A program made the position numbers and the translations under genes. DNA of 64,000 nt from Galerina marginata (lineage: Eukaryota; Basidiomycota; Agaricomycetes; Agaricales; Galerinaceae), in assembly GCA_023014335.1 (NCBI GenBank), contig JAECYW010000022.1, positions 1,211,391-1,275,390 on the forward strand, read 5' to 3'. Shown here piece after piece: positions 19,520 through 31,590 of this stretch; within the stretch, counting starts at the first letter, position 1, and every line of letters starts with the position of its first letter. The notes below the pieces were generated by a model, which saw only the letters and a list, made by a program, of their open reading frames with translations, was not told where the DNA came from and ran no database searches.

Positions 19520-21217
19520 ATGTCCAGTCCAGACGCAGTATCCCTTGTCGCGCTCATCGTATCTCTGGTCGCACTAGTTCTTACTCTTCTCCAAGTAGCC
19601 CAACAATACATCGCCACAGCCTCCGATTATCGACATTGCTCTGAACGAACAGTTGGCGGCTGGCACAGAAGAAGTCGGCGCCGATTCCTGTGGAGCGAGC
19701 TACGCTTCGAGGTCCATTTTGCTACCCCGATCATCCAAGTCGGCGTGATTCCCACAGATAGCAAAGACAGAAACCCTTATGCGATACCAGTCAGCGAATC
19801 CGAAAAGACCCCCTCAAATCTCAGGTCTGCAAGTGGGGCCCAATACGTTCTTCATACTTCGGAGGGCGATAAACTATATTCCTCCTCACAAAAACCCTGG
19901 TTCCTTGATCTCCAAGGGACACGCCCAGAAGCCCAATGCACTTGGCTCTCCCTCTTGAACGACGTAACGATAACACGTCTACAAATCGGGGTCGATGAGC
20001 GCACGCTCTCGTATGACTTCATGCCCGACGGAATCAAGAAACCTTTGGCGCAAATGGATCGGAAATCATTCTTGACGCTGATGTCTCTTTTTCAGGTATC
20101 ATGGCAAGAAGGATGGGGCAGGGAAATCGGAGAAAAACCCGAATCGGGAGGTGGTAAACGAGAGACCCCAAGCGGCGCTGGTCCATACTGTGAAGTTACC
20201 TCGCGAACCCTTGCCAATTTTGGCACCGTCATATCCTATCGCTCATTTAACCTTCAACCAACGCGCAAGTTTTACATTGTTTCGGAAAGAGCGCGATCGG
20301 CGATGTTCAATCGCTTTGATTTGGGATTCCACGTCGCTTTAACACACTCCTCCGATGAAGCGTATAGGACTTCGTTGGCGCTTGCCGATGAGAGCTCAGC
20401 AGACACAGTCCAAGGTCTTTATCAGGCTAACAATGGTTACGCCCCTGGTTTAGCAGAGGTCATTTTATGCTTTGCTGAAGCAGAAATGCCTAAAGCCATC
20501 GAACATGGCACGGATGATTTCGTATCCGTCTTCTCCGCTCGATCCTTGGGGACCATCTTTGACACCCATGCAGTTGGCCGTCTTCTTGAGGGCGACGCCG
20601 AAATAGAAAACTCGAATGCAGATGCTCAGAAATTCGCTAGCTGGGCAAAGAATTATATCTCATCATCATCAGCAATTCACGGCGACATGGCCAGGTTGCC
20701 AGCCGATCAACTTCGAGCGGCACTGAAGATCGCTACTTCGTACTTCGGGAAGGAAAGTCAACGACGTGACCCTATATCATGGTCTGAATCTCGAAAATGC
20801 CTGGACGTTATCAAATTGCTCGACCAACAATTAAGCACGCTTTGCCGCCTGCTTGCTCCCAATCAATCCGAGCTCTCGGTGCACCGCGAGCTCGCCCAAC
20901 TTCAGATTCGTCTTGGCTGCACGGTCTTTAACGATACCTCCGCTCGAGCTGAGCTATCCGGTGGCTACTGGATTGATTTCGTTGGCGTCCTCGTTGCAGA
21001 AAAGTATGTGGAAATCTGCGCCACTATAGGAAAGAAATATCCGGAAAGTAGAGACGAGGTGACGCGTGGCTATGTGATTAACAGGTTGATGAGAGGCTTG
21101 TTGTGGCGCATTCATAACGGGAATTGTTCATCAAACCAGACCCACGATGAACGTTTGCTGGAGTGCTCATTGAACAGCCGTTGGCTTTCAGACGCCTCTA
21201 CCCTTTGGATAGATTGA
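19520..21217 (+). CDS. Modin-like membrane-anchored protein
   Basis: An uninterrupted frame of 565 residues from ATG at 19520. The N-terminus (about residues 5-32, DAVSLVALIVSLVALVLTLL and on) is a hydrophobic leucine/valine transmembrane segment, followed by QQYIATASDYRHC and a basic, Trp-containing WSELRFEVHFATPII block. This order is what I recall of fungal proteins annotated modin (named from Podospora); their biochemical role is not established to my knowledge. The rest is soluble: WLSLLNDV near residue 140, RRFLTLM-type helix near 190, a helical C-terminal half with GGYWIDFVGVLVAEKYVEIC and RDEVTRGYVINRLMRGLLW. No intron was needed, and no catalytic motif is visible. The match rests on the N-terminal pattern, so the family name is likely but the function is open. 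Confidence 0.65.
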   Translation: MSSPDAVSLVALIVSLVALVLTLLQVAQQYIATASDYRHCSERTVGGWHRRSRRRFLWSELRFEVHFATPIIQVGVIPTDSKDRNPYAIPVSESEKTPSNLRSASGAQYVLHTSEGDKLYSSSQKPWFLDLQGTRPEAQCTWLSLLNDVTITRLQIGVDERTLSYDFMPDGIKKPLAQMDRKSFLTLMSLFQVSWQEGWGREIGEKPESGGGKRETPSGAGPYCEVTSRTLANFGTVISYRSFNLQPTRKFYIVSERARSAMFNRFDLGFHVALTHSSDEAYRTSLALADESSADTVQGLYQANNGYAPGLAEVILCFAEAEMPKAIEHGTDDFVSVFSARSLGTIFDTHAVGRLLEGDAEIENSNADAQKFASWAKNYISSSSAIHGDMARLPADQLRAALKIATSYFGKESQRRDPISWSESRKCLDVIKLLDQQLSTLCRLLAPNQSELSVHRELAQLQIRLGCTVFNDTSARAELSGGYWIDFVGVLVAEKYVEICATIGKKYPESRDEVTRGYVINRLMRGLLWRIHNGNCSSNQTHDERLLECSLNSRWLSDASTLWID

Positions 21218-24200
21218 GTTACTTCGCAATTATACCATTTGGAATTTATGCGCAGCCTTTGACTCATGCTAACGTTATATTAGGAGAGGCGTTTCCCTTC
21301 TGGGGCGGCCCCGAATTTAATGGCAACTCAGCGAGATCAAACCCTACTTCATGTCTCTGTGTCTGTGCGTATTTACAGAGAGAGAGCTGGCTTACTAAAT
21401 TACCTGCAAACGGTTTCTCTGCCCCACCTCCTCGGGGCTTTGCTCTATGTCTCCCATCCTCCTTTTTTTATTGAACCCTTGTTTTTACTCCTAGAGACAT
21501 TTTTGGGATAGCGGCATCATCACAGTTATCCCTTTCTGCGGGTTGAAAATAGATGAAAGAATTTCTTCGGTAAGTGCCACTGCGATGAGATGAAACGATG
21601 GTATTTGACCATAATTCTACTTAGATTCCTACGATGATTTGAATTGTTTTACACACGTAGCCAAGTACGTATTACAAATGAGACGAATTCCTCCAGGTGA
21701 GTCAACGATAAAGCATCAATCAGCTAGAAGTCCTTGAATAAGTGATGTAACAAAAGGGTGCAAACGTGCCATGAGAGGCATCAAACCAACGCCGTTTCGT
21801 CCTTCTCTGCTCTTTAAATACCAAAAAAGTGTCCTGCCTCCATGATCAGTTTCGTGTAGCTGTGTTAGATCTGGCTGTAACGAAACCATTTGAGTACACT
21901 AGACGCACGTTCTAGCCTGGGATGAACATAAAATTCATGAGTATGGAAGCACAAGTAGCGCTTTAGTCAGAGTACGGGGAATCCGTTTACGTCCGAGCTG
22001 AGTTACTTTGGTGGGCCGCCGCAGCCACCTTTGATTGTTGATAGTTCGGTATGAAATTTCGGACGATCCTCGCCGGATGACATCTCTCCAGGCTCTGCAT
22101 CGTGTTGATTCCTTTCAGTAAGTATCATCAGAAATGGATATACTGGTGTCGTTTGCTATGATATGCTTGACTAAAGTATCGAAAGTGATTCATCGCTGCC
22201 ATGTAAGCATCGATTCGGACTCCTGAAGGAAAAGAGAACAAAACTATCTCGTACGATTTGAGAATTACTAAGAAAAGATGGTGTTCCATAATTTACTTGA
22301 TGGTGGCGGATCATCACATAGCGACTTTCGCAGGTGCTAGATTCCTGGACAATTCTCAGGATGCTTTCCTCTCAGGATGTTTTCCTGAGTGATAGATTGT
22401 AACAGTAGAATTACATCACGGCGCGAGGACCGCAGGAGCCCCCTACAAAATTGTGGTAGTTGTACTTGTACACCACCATCCCACGTGGAAGCGCCTATTC
22501 TTAAACCTACTCACGTTCTCTAATTTAGAAATAGAGCCTACCTGGGAGCGATAAGAGGGAATTAAAAAGTTAGAGTTCAGTGTATATGCGACCGCCTATT
22601 CACAGTGAGTCGGTAGTAGTCATAATTTGTCCGTCCGTGCCCTGCGGCGAGACCTCGGCGACCAAGCCCGGCAGTCCATTTTTAATGCTTAAGCGCCCAA
22701 GAGCCAAGGTGTCTTCGCCGAAGGGGTACGCCTCCTGGAAGGCTTGAGTTAGGAGTGTCAATGTGGAGGGGATGGCTATGACCGCAGCTCGGGCAGCGGG
22801 CGGGAGAGGATAAATGTTTCGTGCATGAGTTGGAAAGACTAGTACCCACTGCCCGCAGTGATGCCCCTCTGACCGAACCAAAAAGCCAGCTCCATTTGCG
22901 ACTGAGGAGGTCTCCACTACCCGCAGTAGATTACTCACCGAGTAGAAGAGAATATCAGTACGGCTGGTTTTTTCCTATGGTCATTTCTTTCTCCACTCTC
23001 GTTTAGGCAACATAAGGCCAGAAGTCGGGAAAGGTCCCACCTATGCGCCGAATTGCTGGCTAATGACACGAAGCATCTTTGCTCGGCATCTGAGTTTGTT
23101 TGACGCCATCTAATCTAAGATCAAGTGGTGCCCAAAATTGGGCGCCTCTCGGCATCTCCTCGCCTTTTAGCTTATTTAGAATCATTCAGGGGTGAATGTG
23201 AATTGCAGCCTCCAGGAATTTATGGCATAGCAATTTTGCTGTCCGAGCGTCGAACATCGACTGGACGCCATTGAAAGTATCTTCAGGCGACCAATACTGA
23301 CATGACCAGGCTCCGGGACGCGTAGTGGAGCCTTCGGCCAAGTCTTTCGTTCAAATGGGATCTTCATCGACGATCAAATTGTTATCAGTCAACTGAATGA
23401 GTTTAAAAATAAGCGATAACATTGGCAAACCCCCGCAGTCGCACACAGTGTTCCACCAGTCAAAGGTGACGGGTGCCGTCGGTCCAGATTTTCCGTTTTC
23501 TGCCTAGAGCTGGTGCAACGATGACGCGGCACTTGCGGAGCCTCAACGCGGAAAGTTTCCAGAATACTATTAAAGCATCCAAGTATATCTGTACTCGGAC
23601 CTTACGTTGATGCACGAGGCTATCGATTGCATTTAGAAGGAGGGTTTGATCCACGAGCGCCGGATGGGTCGGGGGTGACAGGGCGGAACCCAAAGGGGCT
23701 ACCGCGCCTTGGAGGCTGTTCCTGTTCCGCCTCTCCTACATTTTAATTATAGCTGCATTCATCTAATTGGTCAGTACGATTATGAGTCACCGTGAATCCC
23801 TTCCTCCGTCCCCTTTTCACTTTACAGGGTGCGGATGCCCGCCCGCGATAGCGTAAAACTTACAGGCTACAGCCCACAATGAAGTGGGTTATTTAAAACT
23901 TCGCTTGCTCCTTTCTGCATGAATAGTGGGAAGCGCCGATCTTTGGGGCCAGAGGAGTCGTCAGCTCATGTAGCCAAGCACGAGTGCCATCTCGGAGTGG
24001 TCTTGGAGTCTACGGATCTCGATGATGTAATATTTTACACGCATGTAAAGGAGCGGAATTTCTGGCCTTGAGAAAGACTATTCCGCGTACCTTCCGGCGC
24101 TAATTTATCTTTTCCTCTCATGATAAGATAGCGTCTTTTCAGGTCTTTTCCGAAAGACTTCTCCCAAGCGCGTCGTCGCCCTGTCAACCACCGCTGGAGA

Positions 24201-24480
24201 TTCCGGTGTGTGTTTTTAGAAATGATCCTGACCATTGTTTTGGTGTGTTTGGATGCGGTGCAAGGCGGGAGTCTTGGTCCGTAGCTGTGGCGGTACGTCA
24301 GTTACGGGACAACCGTCGCGTATAAAAGCTGGATTGGTGAGTGGATATTCCTCCGTCCCCCCTCGTCCCTCCAAACTCGACGTAACTTGACCACCTATCA
24401 CAATGCCAGGGAAACACACTAAAGTAGTGCGATTCGCCTACAAAAACACTTTTCACTCACCACCCCCAGCACTGCCGCGG
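21218..24480. other. Gene-poor stretch with minor coding remnants
   Basis: I see no complete gene. 22600-22938 (minus) has an open stretch that looks protein-like (HARNIYPLPPAARAAVIAIP, then FGEDTLALGRLSIKNGLPGL) but lacks an ATG and begins right at a GTGAGT donor, so it is at most an exon relic of an unknown gene. 23460-23693 (minus) and 24035-24235 (minus) have short open frames without recognisable features. Confidence 0.35.
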
Positions 24481-24489
24481 CCCAATTAT

Positions 24490-24870
24490 TTTGACGGGGA
24501 TGCAAAATCCATTGCACGTTGTTTAAATTTTGACAAGAATTTTTGGATTTGCAAAATGTAATCAATATCTTTCAATTTGCCAAAAGCAGAATGTTTGCAA
24601 TATGTTAGGTTTAGACTAAATATTGCCCTACTCAAAATGGAATATTTTCCTCTTATTTCACAGTTTTGCAAATTGTGGAGTTTTACCTAGATTTTCCAGG
24701 CAAGCAGAATTCTATATATCCACCGGAACAAAAGACTTGTAAAATTATAGATTTTACCAATTTTTAACAAGCATGCAGGATGAGGGGCAAAATTCTGAAA
24801 TTAGAACGAAATTAGAACGGTGTGCAAAATGCATAGCAAAAGTCACGTGGAAAAATCGGGAAGATGAGGT
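24490..24870. repeat. AT-rich block built from TGCAAAAT-like words
   Basis: TGCAAAAT or close variants (TTGCAAA, GCAAAAT, ATTTTGCA) occur at about 24498, 24550, 24594, 24663, 24788, 24824 and 24872 on both strands. It is the same style as the blocks at 4590-4900, 10793-11267 and 26510-27010 but with a different word. Immediately after it, 24905-24965 has the palindrome TCGCTCAGCGA and near copies several times. Confidence 0.5.
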
Positions 24871-25444
24871 GTTTTGCGAAAGTCTAAATCTCATGTCAAA
24901 ACTAATCGCGCGCTGAGCGAGGCGCTGACCAGTCGCTCAGCGAGTCGCACGTCGCTCAGCGACCAACTGAAACATCCTCGACTATAACTAACGCTATTCG
25001 CAGCGCTTTCATCGCAGTGGTTTGACGCTTCCCCGCTACTTCTGCTGCCACCTCTGTATATCACAACCTGCCCTTGCACCCTGTCTATAGCGCCGCGTCT
25101 CGCTGCTAACCTTGCAGCTCGCGCATTGGGACTCTCGGCTCTGACGAATTTTATCAAGGGTCAACAGAGGAGTTGGTAGAGTCCAAAGTATTTCCAGCAG
25201 CCATGCCCCCCTAATTGTTGTACCCTTTTGTATTAGAGATCCTCCTACTGCCTCAGATCTAGCCTACAATCCGAGTTGTCCTCGAAGCCCAAGCCCATGC
25301 GACACCCTCATCCCGAAATTACACCCTCAGTTGCTTTTTCCGAGAACCGTCGCTAGCGTCCTCAGGTTCGCCACCCGGAAGCCCAAACCCAAATCTAAAC
25401 CGAAGCCCGTCCTAGAGTTCAAAAAAACAGTACACTCGCGACAG

Positions 25445-26057
25445 GCGCAATGTCGCCGATGGCCTCAACATCGACTATCGCGACCTCTCCAAGCTGGCTG
25501 CGGAACTCGAGCTCATTTCAAGCGAGCAGTTTTCCCAGCTCGTCAGCTTGTCGAAGAAGATCACCGACTACAACGCGGACGACGAGACGATGGCGGACCC
25601 AGACCAGGAACCCAAGGATGCCGAGATTGACGAGGGTGGTGTTACTGTCGTGTTTGACAAAGAGGAGCAGGAGGAGGAGGACGAGGGGGAAAAGGAAGAC
25701 GAAAACGATGCAGAAGCCGAAGGCCACGACGAAGACATCGTTATCGGAGGCGAAGCTTCCGGGAAGAACAAAGTCAAAGCCGAAAAGGACATTGTGTATC
25801 CTCACTCCATCGACGGCTTCTGGGTTCAGCGCCAAATCTTAGAAGTCTATTCCGACCTCCTCGCCGCCGCCGACAAAGCTGCCTCTGTACTCAGCATCCT
25901 TAGCTCCGAATCCAGCGCCCGCGACGCCGAAAATCAGGTTATGGAGCTCTTCGAGTACCAGAGCTTCCACATCACCCCGAAATTCCTTCGTGTGGTGCAC
26001 GAAGCTCATGCGAAGCGACGCCGAGGAAAGAATCAATGTCGAGGTTGCGATGAATAA
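25445..26057 (+). pseudogene. BRR2: Fragment of the N-terminal region of spliceosomal helicase BRR2
   Basis: The frame from about 25446 reads NVADGLNIDYRDLSKLAAEL, then FSQLVSLSKKITDYNADD, an acidic stretch with EGGVTVVFD, HSIDGFWVQRQILEVYSDLL and AENQVMELFEYQSFHITPKFL. These are the conserved pre-helicase landmarks of Brr2, the U5 snRNP helicase that unwinds U4/U6. After KFL the frame shifts: VWCTKLMRSDAEERINVEVA continues in another frame and then runs into unrelated DNA. The part between NIDYR and the FSQLV block is shortened, and the far N-terminus (25250-25440) is garbled. It has no helicase cassette and cannot be functional as Brr2. The missing body is represented in opposite orientation at 60.1-64.0 kb. 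Confidence 0.78.
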
Positions 26058-26505
26058 TCTATAATCTAATCTTGTTTCCTCTCCACGTGATTGGGCTTGG
26101 AGATTTCGTTGTCGAGTCAAGTTTCAAATTTCAACTCATGCTCTCGTCTCGTCTTCCTTGACCGAAACGCTTCCTCATTTTTATTGCGCTATCAACTACT
26201 GAGTGTGTCATCTGCACGACGATCTTTCCCTGACTCGTGATCTTAAGCCTCAAGTCAGCATTCGGTTCAATGGCGTTTTGAAGAATAGGTTATCGCTATT
26301 CGTGAGTCACATTTTGAGATGACACCCTCGGCTTCGTTATGTTGTCTGCTAACCGTGCGTTTTAATTCCGGGATGTGAACATAAGCATCACTCTTGCACA
26401 GATCTGCAGAGGAGCTTTCCTGTTGTACCGAAAAAGCCAGCCGCATGTTTTCCTGTGGTTCATATACGGCAAATTAATAGTATTCTATGCTAAAATTTTA
26501 TCTCA
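26058..26505. other. Intergenic, no gene seen
   Basis: Downstream of the BRR2 fragment. AT-moderate sequence without recognisable coding or repeat structure. Confidence 0.35.
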
Positions 26506-26509
26506 CCGG

Positions 26510-27010
26510 CGCGGCTGTTTAGCGCAAGCGCGCGTAGATAAGTTTTCCGCGGGGCCTTTTGGCACCCGGATACACAGCTGGCGCCGACCGCTGTTTCTGA
26601 GAGAAACAGCACCTAAAAACATGTCTTCTGTTTTTAGCTACTGGCTGTCATGTAAATAGGAATGTTATTTGTTTCGAAAACAGCAGACAAACAGAAGATC
26701 CGTTTTCGGGATATTTCTCAGACAACAAGATCCCCTATTTCTTTGATGTTTCTCCGTAAAACAGCCGACATAAAGTACTTGTTTTTTTTATCTGTTTCGT
26801 AAGAAAACATACGGTCTTTATACTTCCGTGTTTCTGTAGGAAATAGAAGCTTTAATTACAATCACTATTTCTCAAAGATAAAGAGGTCCTTTATTGTAAA
26901 GATACAGACACAAAAAAAGCACCAGTGTATATTAAACAAACAGAGATTAAAAAAAGATCTTCTGTTTCGAAAAGAAATAGTAAAAGAAACAGCCAGCGCG
27001 CGCTGAGCGA
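26510..27010. repeat. AT-rich block built from CTGTTTC/GAAACAG words
   Basis: CTGTTT, GTTTCT, GAAACAG and AAACAGC recur on both strands from GCGGCTGTTTAGCGC (26513) to GAAACAGCCAGCGCGC (26989), with the adjacent pair CTGTTTCTGAGAGAAACAG near 26591 forming a hairpin. The right edge GCGCGCTGAGCGAGTCGC shares GCGCGCTGAGCGA with 24908-24920, tying this block to the one at 24.5-24.9 kb. No open frame. Confidence 0.5.
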
Positions 27011-27342
27011 GTCGCAAAGGACGCGATGAGCACGTACTCCGCAACTCCCTCCGCGACGCACGCAGCGGCGCACGGAATCAGTACAAACGACGATCAAAAA
27101 GGAGGGCGGCGGCGTATGCAACAGGGTGAGTGGTTGAGCGTCGGTCAAGAAAGTGGAAGCCGCGGCGCGGTGTGTCGGTGGTTCGAAGAATAGGTACCAA
27201 CGTCGATCGAATAAAGAGCGTCGGTCAAGAAAGGAAGCAGCGGCGCGGCGTGTCGGCAATTCGAAGAAGGGCTAAGGTTCAAAGGATTCATATCTGAAAT
27301 AAGGGGCGGTCAGAGCGTGAAAAGAAGCCAAAAAAGTGTTAC

Positions 27343-27760
27343 TCACGGAAGTTGGACCGCGCCATCGACATCCGCCAACCGCCTGATCGTCCCTGCTGTG
27401 TTTAAGACCACCGTTGGCATGTTGCTGGATTCAGGATAGATTTTGAGTTGATGGGCCAGCTCGCCATTAAGATGGAAAACCAATACTATCACGTAGCCGC
27501 CTGGGGTCAATTCAAGACGATCACGGCTAGGGTGACGAATTAGCGCACCCGAGTTCGAAAAGATGAAAAATGACGTACAAAAGAAGGAAATCAAAGTCGT
27601 TGAAACGACCGTCAAGTGCTTTCCGAGCCAGAAGGTCTTTCAGCGCCGGCACCACGACATGGCTTAAGAGCATGACTGCCCCTAGCTTGCTGGGGAAGTT
27701 GGTACTTGCATACCAGGTGAAGAAGCTGGTGTAATCCCAAGTTCTAGACATGAGGAGGTT
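27343..27760 (-). CDS. Possible exons of an unknown gene
   Basis: Minus-strand open stretches read RLELTPGGYVIVLVFHLNGE, then AHQLKIYPESSNMPTVVLNT, and upstream FPSKLGAVMLLSHVVVPAL with ARKALDGRFN. Residue composition looks protein-like and the two stretches could be joined by one small intron, but there is no defensible start or end and I recognise no family. It may be a relic. Confidence 0.3.
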
Positions 27761-27837
27761 CTGGAGGGTTGGGTAGCAAGAGAAGGAGCAGTGGTGGTGG
27801 TTGGGGAAGAAAGAAAGCTGGGGAAAGAAGCTGGATG

Positions 27838-27965
27838 TTGTGATAAACGATGCCAAACGATGTGGCCACAATGTGACAGGCAATGACCAGCAAATCAAAC
27901 GATGCCAAACGAATGTTCAGGCGATGACCACCAGATCAAACGTTGCCAAACGTTGTGCACATCAT
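27838..27965. repeat. Short tandem array of GATGCCAAACGA words
   Basis: GATGCCAAACGA is at about 27848, 27901, with GTTGCCAAACGTTG at about 27942, interleaved with ATGTGACAGGCAATGACCAGCAAATCAAA / ATGTTCAGGCGATGACCACC-type spacers, giving a roughly 50-bp degenerate period over 130 bp. Confidence 0.5.
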
Positions 27966-28219
27966 GACTCAATTGGCAGCTGCAGCTAACAACACACAAG
28001 CAGGTATCTTAGGCAACTGAGCCTTCGAGAATGAGAGTGTTGGTCGGACGGCCTTCGATTGATAGTGGTATTCGCATCTCGAAAATTCGTAACGCGACCT
28101 AGGCAAGTAATGGAAATGACTTGGAAACGAAGTTTAAAACATTAGTTTCTTAGTCTATAACACACATTAAACATAAATATTCGTACCTGTTCCTCTGGTG
28201 CAGGCATCTCCCTGCCCGA

Positions 28220-28565
28220 ATACCCAGCCTCCTTAAGCGTCAACTACGCTGCACCGCCGTTACAGCCCAACGGCCACTTTGCAGAGATACATGGACATTG
28301 CTTCAGCCAGAGTATGCCGAAAATCTAGGGTCTAATAGTGAAATTAGTCGATGAAGACATTAAAATGACAACAAATACTTGCAATGTGTATCATAATTAT
28401 CCAACCTGATTGAGCGTCAGCTACGCCGTTATGGCTCGACGACCAAGCTTCAGATAATACGTGGGCATTATTTAAGCCCTAGTATGGGCACAATTTCGGG
28501 CCTAATAATGAATTAATCGATAAAAGATGTAGAAATGACAATAAATACCTATTGTGTGCATGATA
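28220..28565. repeat. Two direct repeats of about 175 bp
   Basis: Copies at about 28235-28390 and 28412-28565 share AGCGTCA(A/G)CTACGC, CATGGACATT/CGTGGGCATT, CAG.GTATG, GGTCTAATAGTGAA..TTA.TCGAT, TAAAATGACAA.AAATAC and CA.TGTGTAT. A partial third end (CATAAATATTCGTACCTG) precedes them. Non-coding. Confidence 0.55.
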
Positions 28566-29845
28566 TGGACCTGCACCTATCAGAGAGACGACATGCCAAT
28601 ATTGCAGAAGCCACACTGAGGTAGTATAGAAGGCTCAAACTCCACCCTTGGCGTTGTAGAACGTCGATCGCGACGTTCCGCAAGCAGTTCAGTATCCGTC
28701 GGAGCCTCCCAACACAAGCAAGACGCTGACGCGCTGGGGTCCGAAATGGAATTTGAAGGCTGAGTTATCACGCCGCGTCGCGGTGCGATGATGAGGCAAG
28801 CACTGCACAAATGGACGTCGCACTGGGCATTTGCGAGGACGTAGCAGCGTGGGCGTGGGCTTCGTGCGAAGGAAGGCCGCAGGAACTTCAGGGACGGGCA
28901 GAGCTGCTACAGAGCTGGTGGGGGGCGGCCGTGGGACAGACGGACGCTACTAGCACATCTCCTGGCGGCGCTGTCGTATTTTTTTCTTAGTTAGGCGATG
29001 GTGATGATTATGAAGCAGGTATTCACCTGTTTGCCCATCCTTACCGGCTCTCCGCCGTCTTGCGTTTTCGCTGTCTGAGTACGTGCTGGGATGTACGGCG
29101 GTTAAACTGTCTCGAAGAAACAACAAAGGTGCCAGGGGCTATCTGGCGACGAATGCGTAATAAAGCGGGCTAGAGGATGGCCAGGACACAGAACCAAAAA
29201 TTGAATTGACATTGTTGGTGGATCTGTTGTAGGTACTGCAGAGCGCGTTCATGCAAACCGCCGACAAAGGGTTAATAAGGCAGCCGAGATGACATCAGGA
29301 AAGAGGAAGGGTGTTCAGCGTTAGCGACGGAGAAACAAGCAACAACGATGACAGATGCCGAGCGTCGACGACAACGACGGAGCTGGAGACAAATACACAG
29401 AAGGAAGCAGAGAGTTTTACGAGCACAGAAAGCAGCATAGCAAGGAGAGAGGAAGTAATGGTAAGCTTGCAAAGGGCTATCCCGATGTAAGTACTTACGA
29501 CGACGGAAGAAGCACAACCGAAGCACATGTACAACTTGGTCGGTGTGTTTGGCTGACACGCTCAAAACAAATACAGTTCCTTTGCTCGTACCTGGCTCGT
29601 ACAAGCCGCCTTACTTGTACACTAAGTCAGATTTTTCCACCGTAATAAACTTAAATACAGAAAGTCTTGATTACTCTAACAATACATTGACCTCGAATGC
29701 TTTCACGACCGCGCGATCAGACAGAGTAAACATCCTTCCTTCATCCCAACTCGGACCACCTAGCACCACCGAAACTGAAATTATTGACATCTTTTTGCAG
29801 TCAAGACTCTACTAAAGAAGAAATTATGACATCTGCATATTGGCT
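28566..29845. other. Gene-poor stretch
   Basis: No gene I can support. 29466-29491 (minus) holds one copy of the near-palindrome described at 34.8-37.9 kb. Short open frames on both strands between 29272 and 29815 have biased composition and no domain. Confidence 0.35.
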
Positions 29846-30164
29846 TCAATTGAATGCTAAGCTAATTGCAAGCCTTGTGTGATGTATGCAAGTGGACAAG
29901 TAGTATAGACAGGGTATGAGCCCAAACATTGGGGCAAAGAATGCGGTGCAAGAGAGAGAAGCATGGTGTAGCAGCCAAAAACATGACCAAAAGAAAGGGG
30001 GCAGACAAGAACACATTGTGTGAAGGGTATGATGATGGAGTAGTATAAACAACAAAGTATGGCTGTTTTTAAAAAATAAAAATAAGAGAGAGAAAGATGG
30101 GAAAGAAGGTAATAAATTCTTACAGTGTCTCTTTCATCAATGTGATTTAACCGCCCAGTTTGTT

Positions 30165-31590
30165 CTACATAGTCTGTTGCCTCAGAGAATATGTCTTCAA
30201 ACACCAGGCAAGCTTGTCTATGTCGTGTCGACTTAGGTGGATTGATGTAGCTGCTGAGTTGACAATGTCGGTTAGGAATGCAGTGATCCTGTCTAAGGGC
30301 CAAGTTGCCATGCACAGAACCTCTATCTTGTTTTGAACCCCGAAGGAGCAAATGGCTGGTGCGAGAGCAGAAAATTTTGGCCCACAGGCTGATAGGAAGA
30401 GCTCCATAAAGCAGGGATTGGTGGACCTGGCAGAAGGAAAAGATGTCCGCATGTCAGTTGTTACCTTGGGTGCCATAACACTGCTTTCTTGCATAGGAGG
30501 GCTCGCATTTGACCGCGTTTGAATTGCTTTGCTACAGTAAGAGGCTGGGCTTGCAAGAGTCCTTTGCGACGGAGGTAGTGGTAGGACCCAGACTGGCTTG
30601 CCGTACGTTTGTGTTGCATTGTCACAGTGGGAAGGAATGTGGGTAATCCCAGTGGGTGGAGCCGGCTGTTTTGTTCGCTCGGATATCGACCTCATTTGAG
30701 TGGCACTGTTGAGGTTTTGAGAATTGACCTTACCCACTACGTGGTGGCCTTTGCGTCCAGATGTAGCTGGCAGGGATCCATGCTGGATTTGCTTTGATGG
30801 CACCTGAGGGTTGTTAAAAGGAAGGGGTGCTACACTCTTTGACGAGGCTGGTGGTGGGACATGGGTATGGTGGCTGTTGGAAGCGGGACCGCCTCTTGTT
30901 GCTGCATTGATGGCTCGCTTAGAACGGTTGTTTGCCTGAAGCTTCGTAGATGGGCGGCTGACCGCTTGGTCCTCTGGGCGGTGTTTTTTTCTTGCGGGGA
31001 CATTTAACTCGTCCGCGTTTGAGTCCAATGATTCACCTGCGTCCGAGTCTGACAGGTCGGAACGGGACCGCTTGGGGAAGGATAAATATGTGCAGTAATT
31101 AGATATTGAGAAGGCTTTGACCTACTTTGATGCTATCTCTCAATCTGTGCCGTAAGTTGTTGTGGTGCATTCGTGTGAGACGCATAGTCAGGTAAATGTT
31201 TCTGTCACGGTCCTGCCCCGAGAAGCTATCAGGGTACTTCGCAAGGATCTGAGTAGAGGTGTCAGGGTGCCGGCACAGAGAAAAGGTGGAGGTGTTGAAT
31301 CATACCTCATTTTGGATAGTTTCTTCAGCTCCAAGTTGGATGCTCGGAGGGTCGTCGATGTTATAATATGTTTCTGAAAGTGACCGAAGGAAGTCCTGCT
31401 TCCAAGTCGGTATAAATAGCAGACAAAAATTAGTTCACTCACGACCACCCGAACGAGCAGATCAGGGTTATTCTTGAATTTCCAAGCATCCGCGAGCTGT
31501 ACCTTGTAGCTGCGTTCGCCAGGAGGAAGAGCGCCTTCAGGACAATTCTCTCCTGTTTCAATGATCAGCTACAATAGAACTGAAAGAAAA
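30165..31590 (-). CDS. Multi-exon protein of unknown function with a C-terminal helical module
   Basis: Consistent minus-strand exons, reading down: LIIETGENCPEGALPPGERS...DLLVRVV (about 31575-31447), TWKQDFLRSLSETYYNIDDP...IQNE (about 31398-31305), ILAKYPDSFSGQDRDRNIYL...DSIK (about 31247-31126), and a last exon from about 31070 to the TAG region at 30165. Introns (GTATGATTC...ACTCAG, GTAGGT...CCCAAG) are 50-60 nt and keep phase. The last exon opens RSRSDLSDSDAGESLDSNAD, continues with basic and Ser/Thr/Pro-rich sequence (NARKKH-like nuclear signal, several NATQT-type words), and ends in a helical module starting FMELFLSACGPKFSALAPAI. The same module recurs at 54.65-54.97 kb. The 5' exons near 31600-31842 (WTPIVSDLIGQLNSVDQHWA) do not join in phase, so the start is unresolved or the gene is damaged. 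Confidence 0.5.

Noticed and set aside
22600..22938. Standalone 112-residue gene
   Set aside because: It lacks an ATG (begins with GTG at a splice donor) and no neighbouring exon could be joined.
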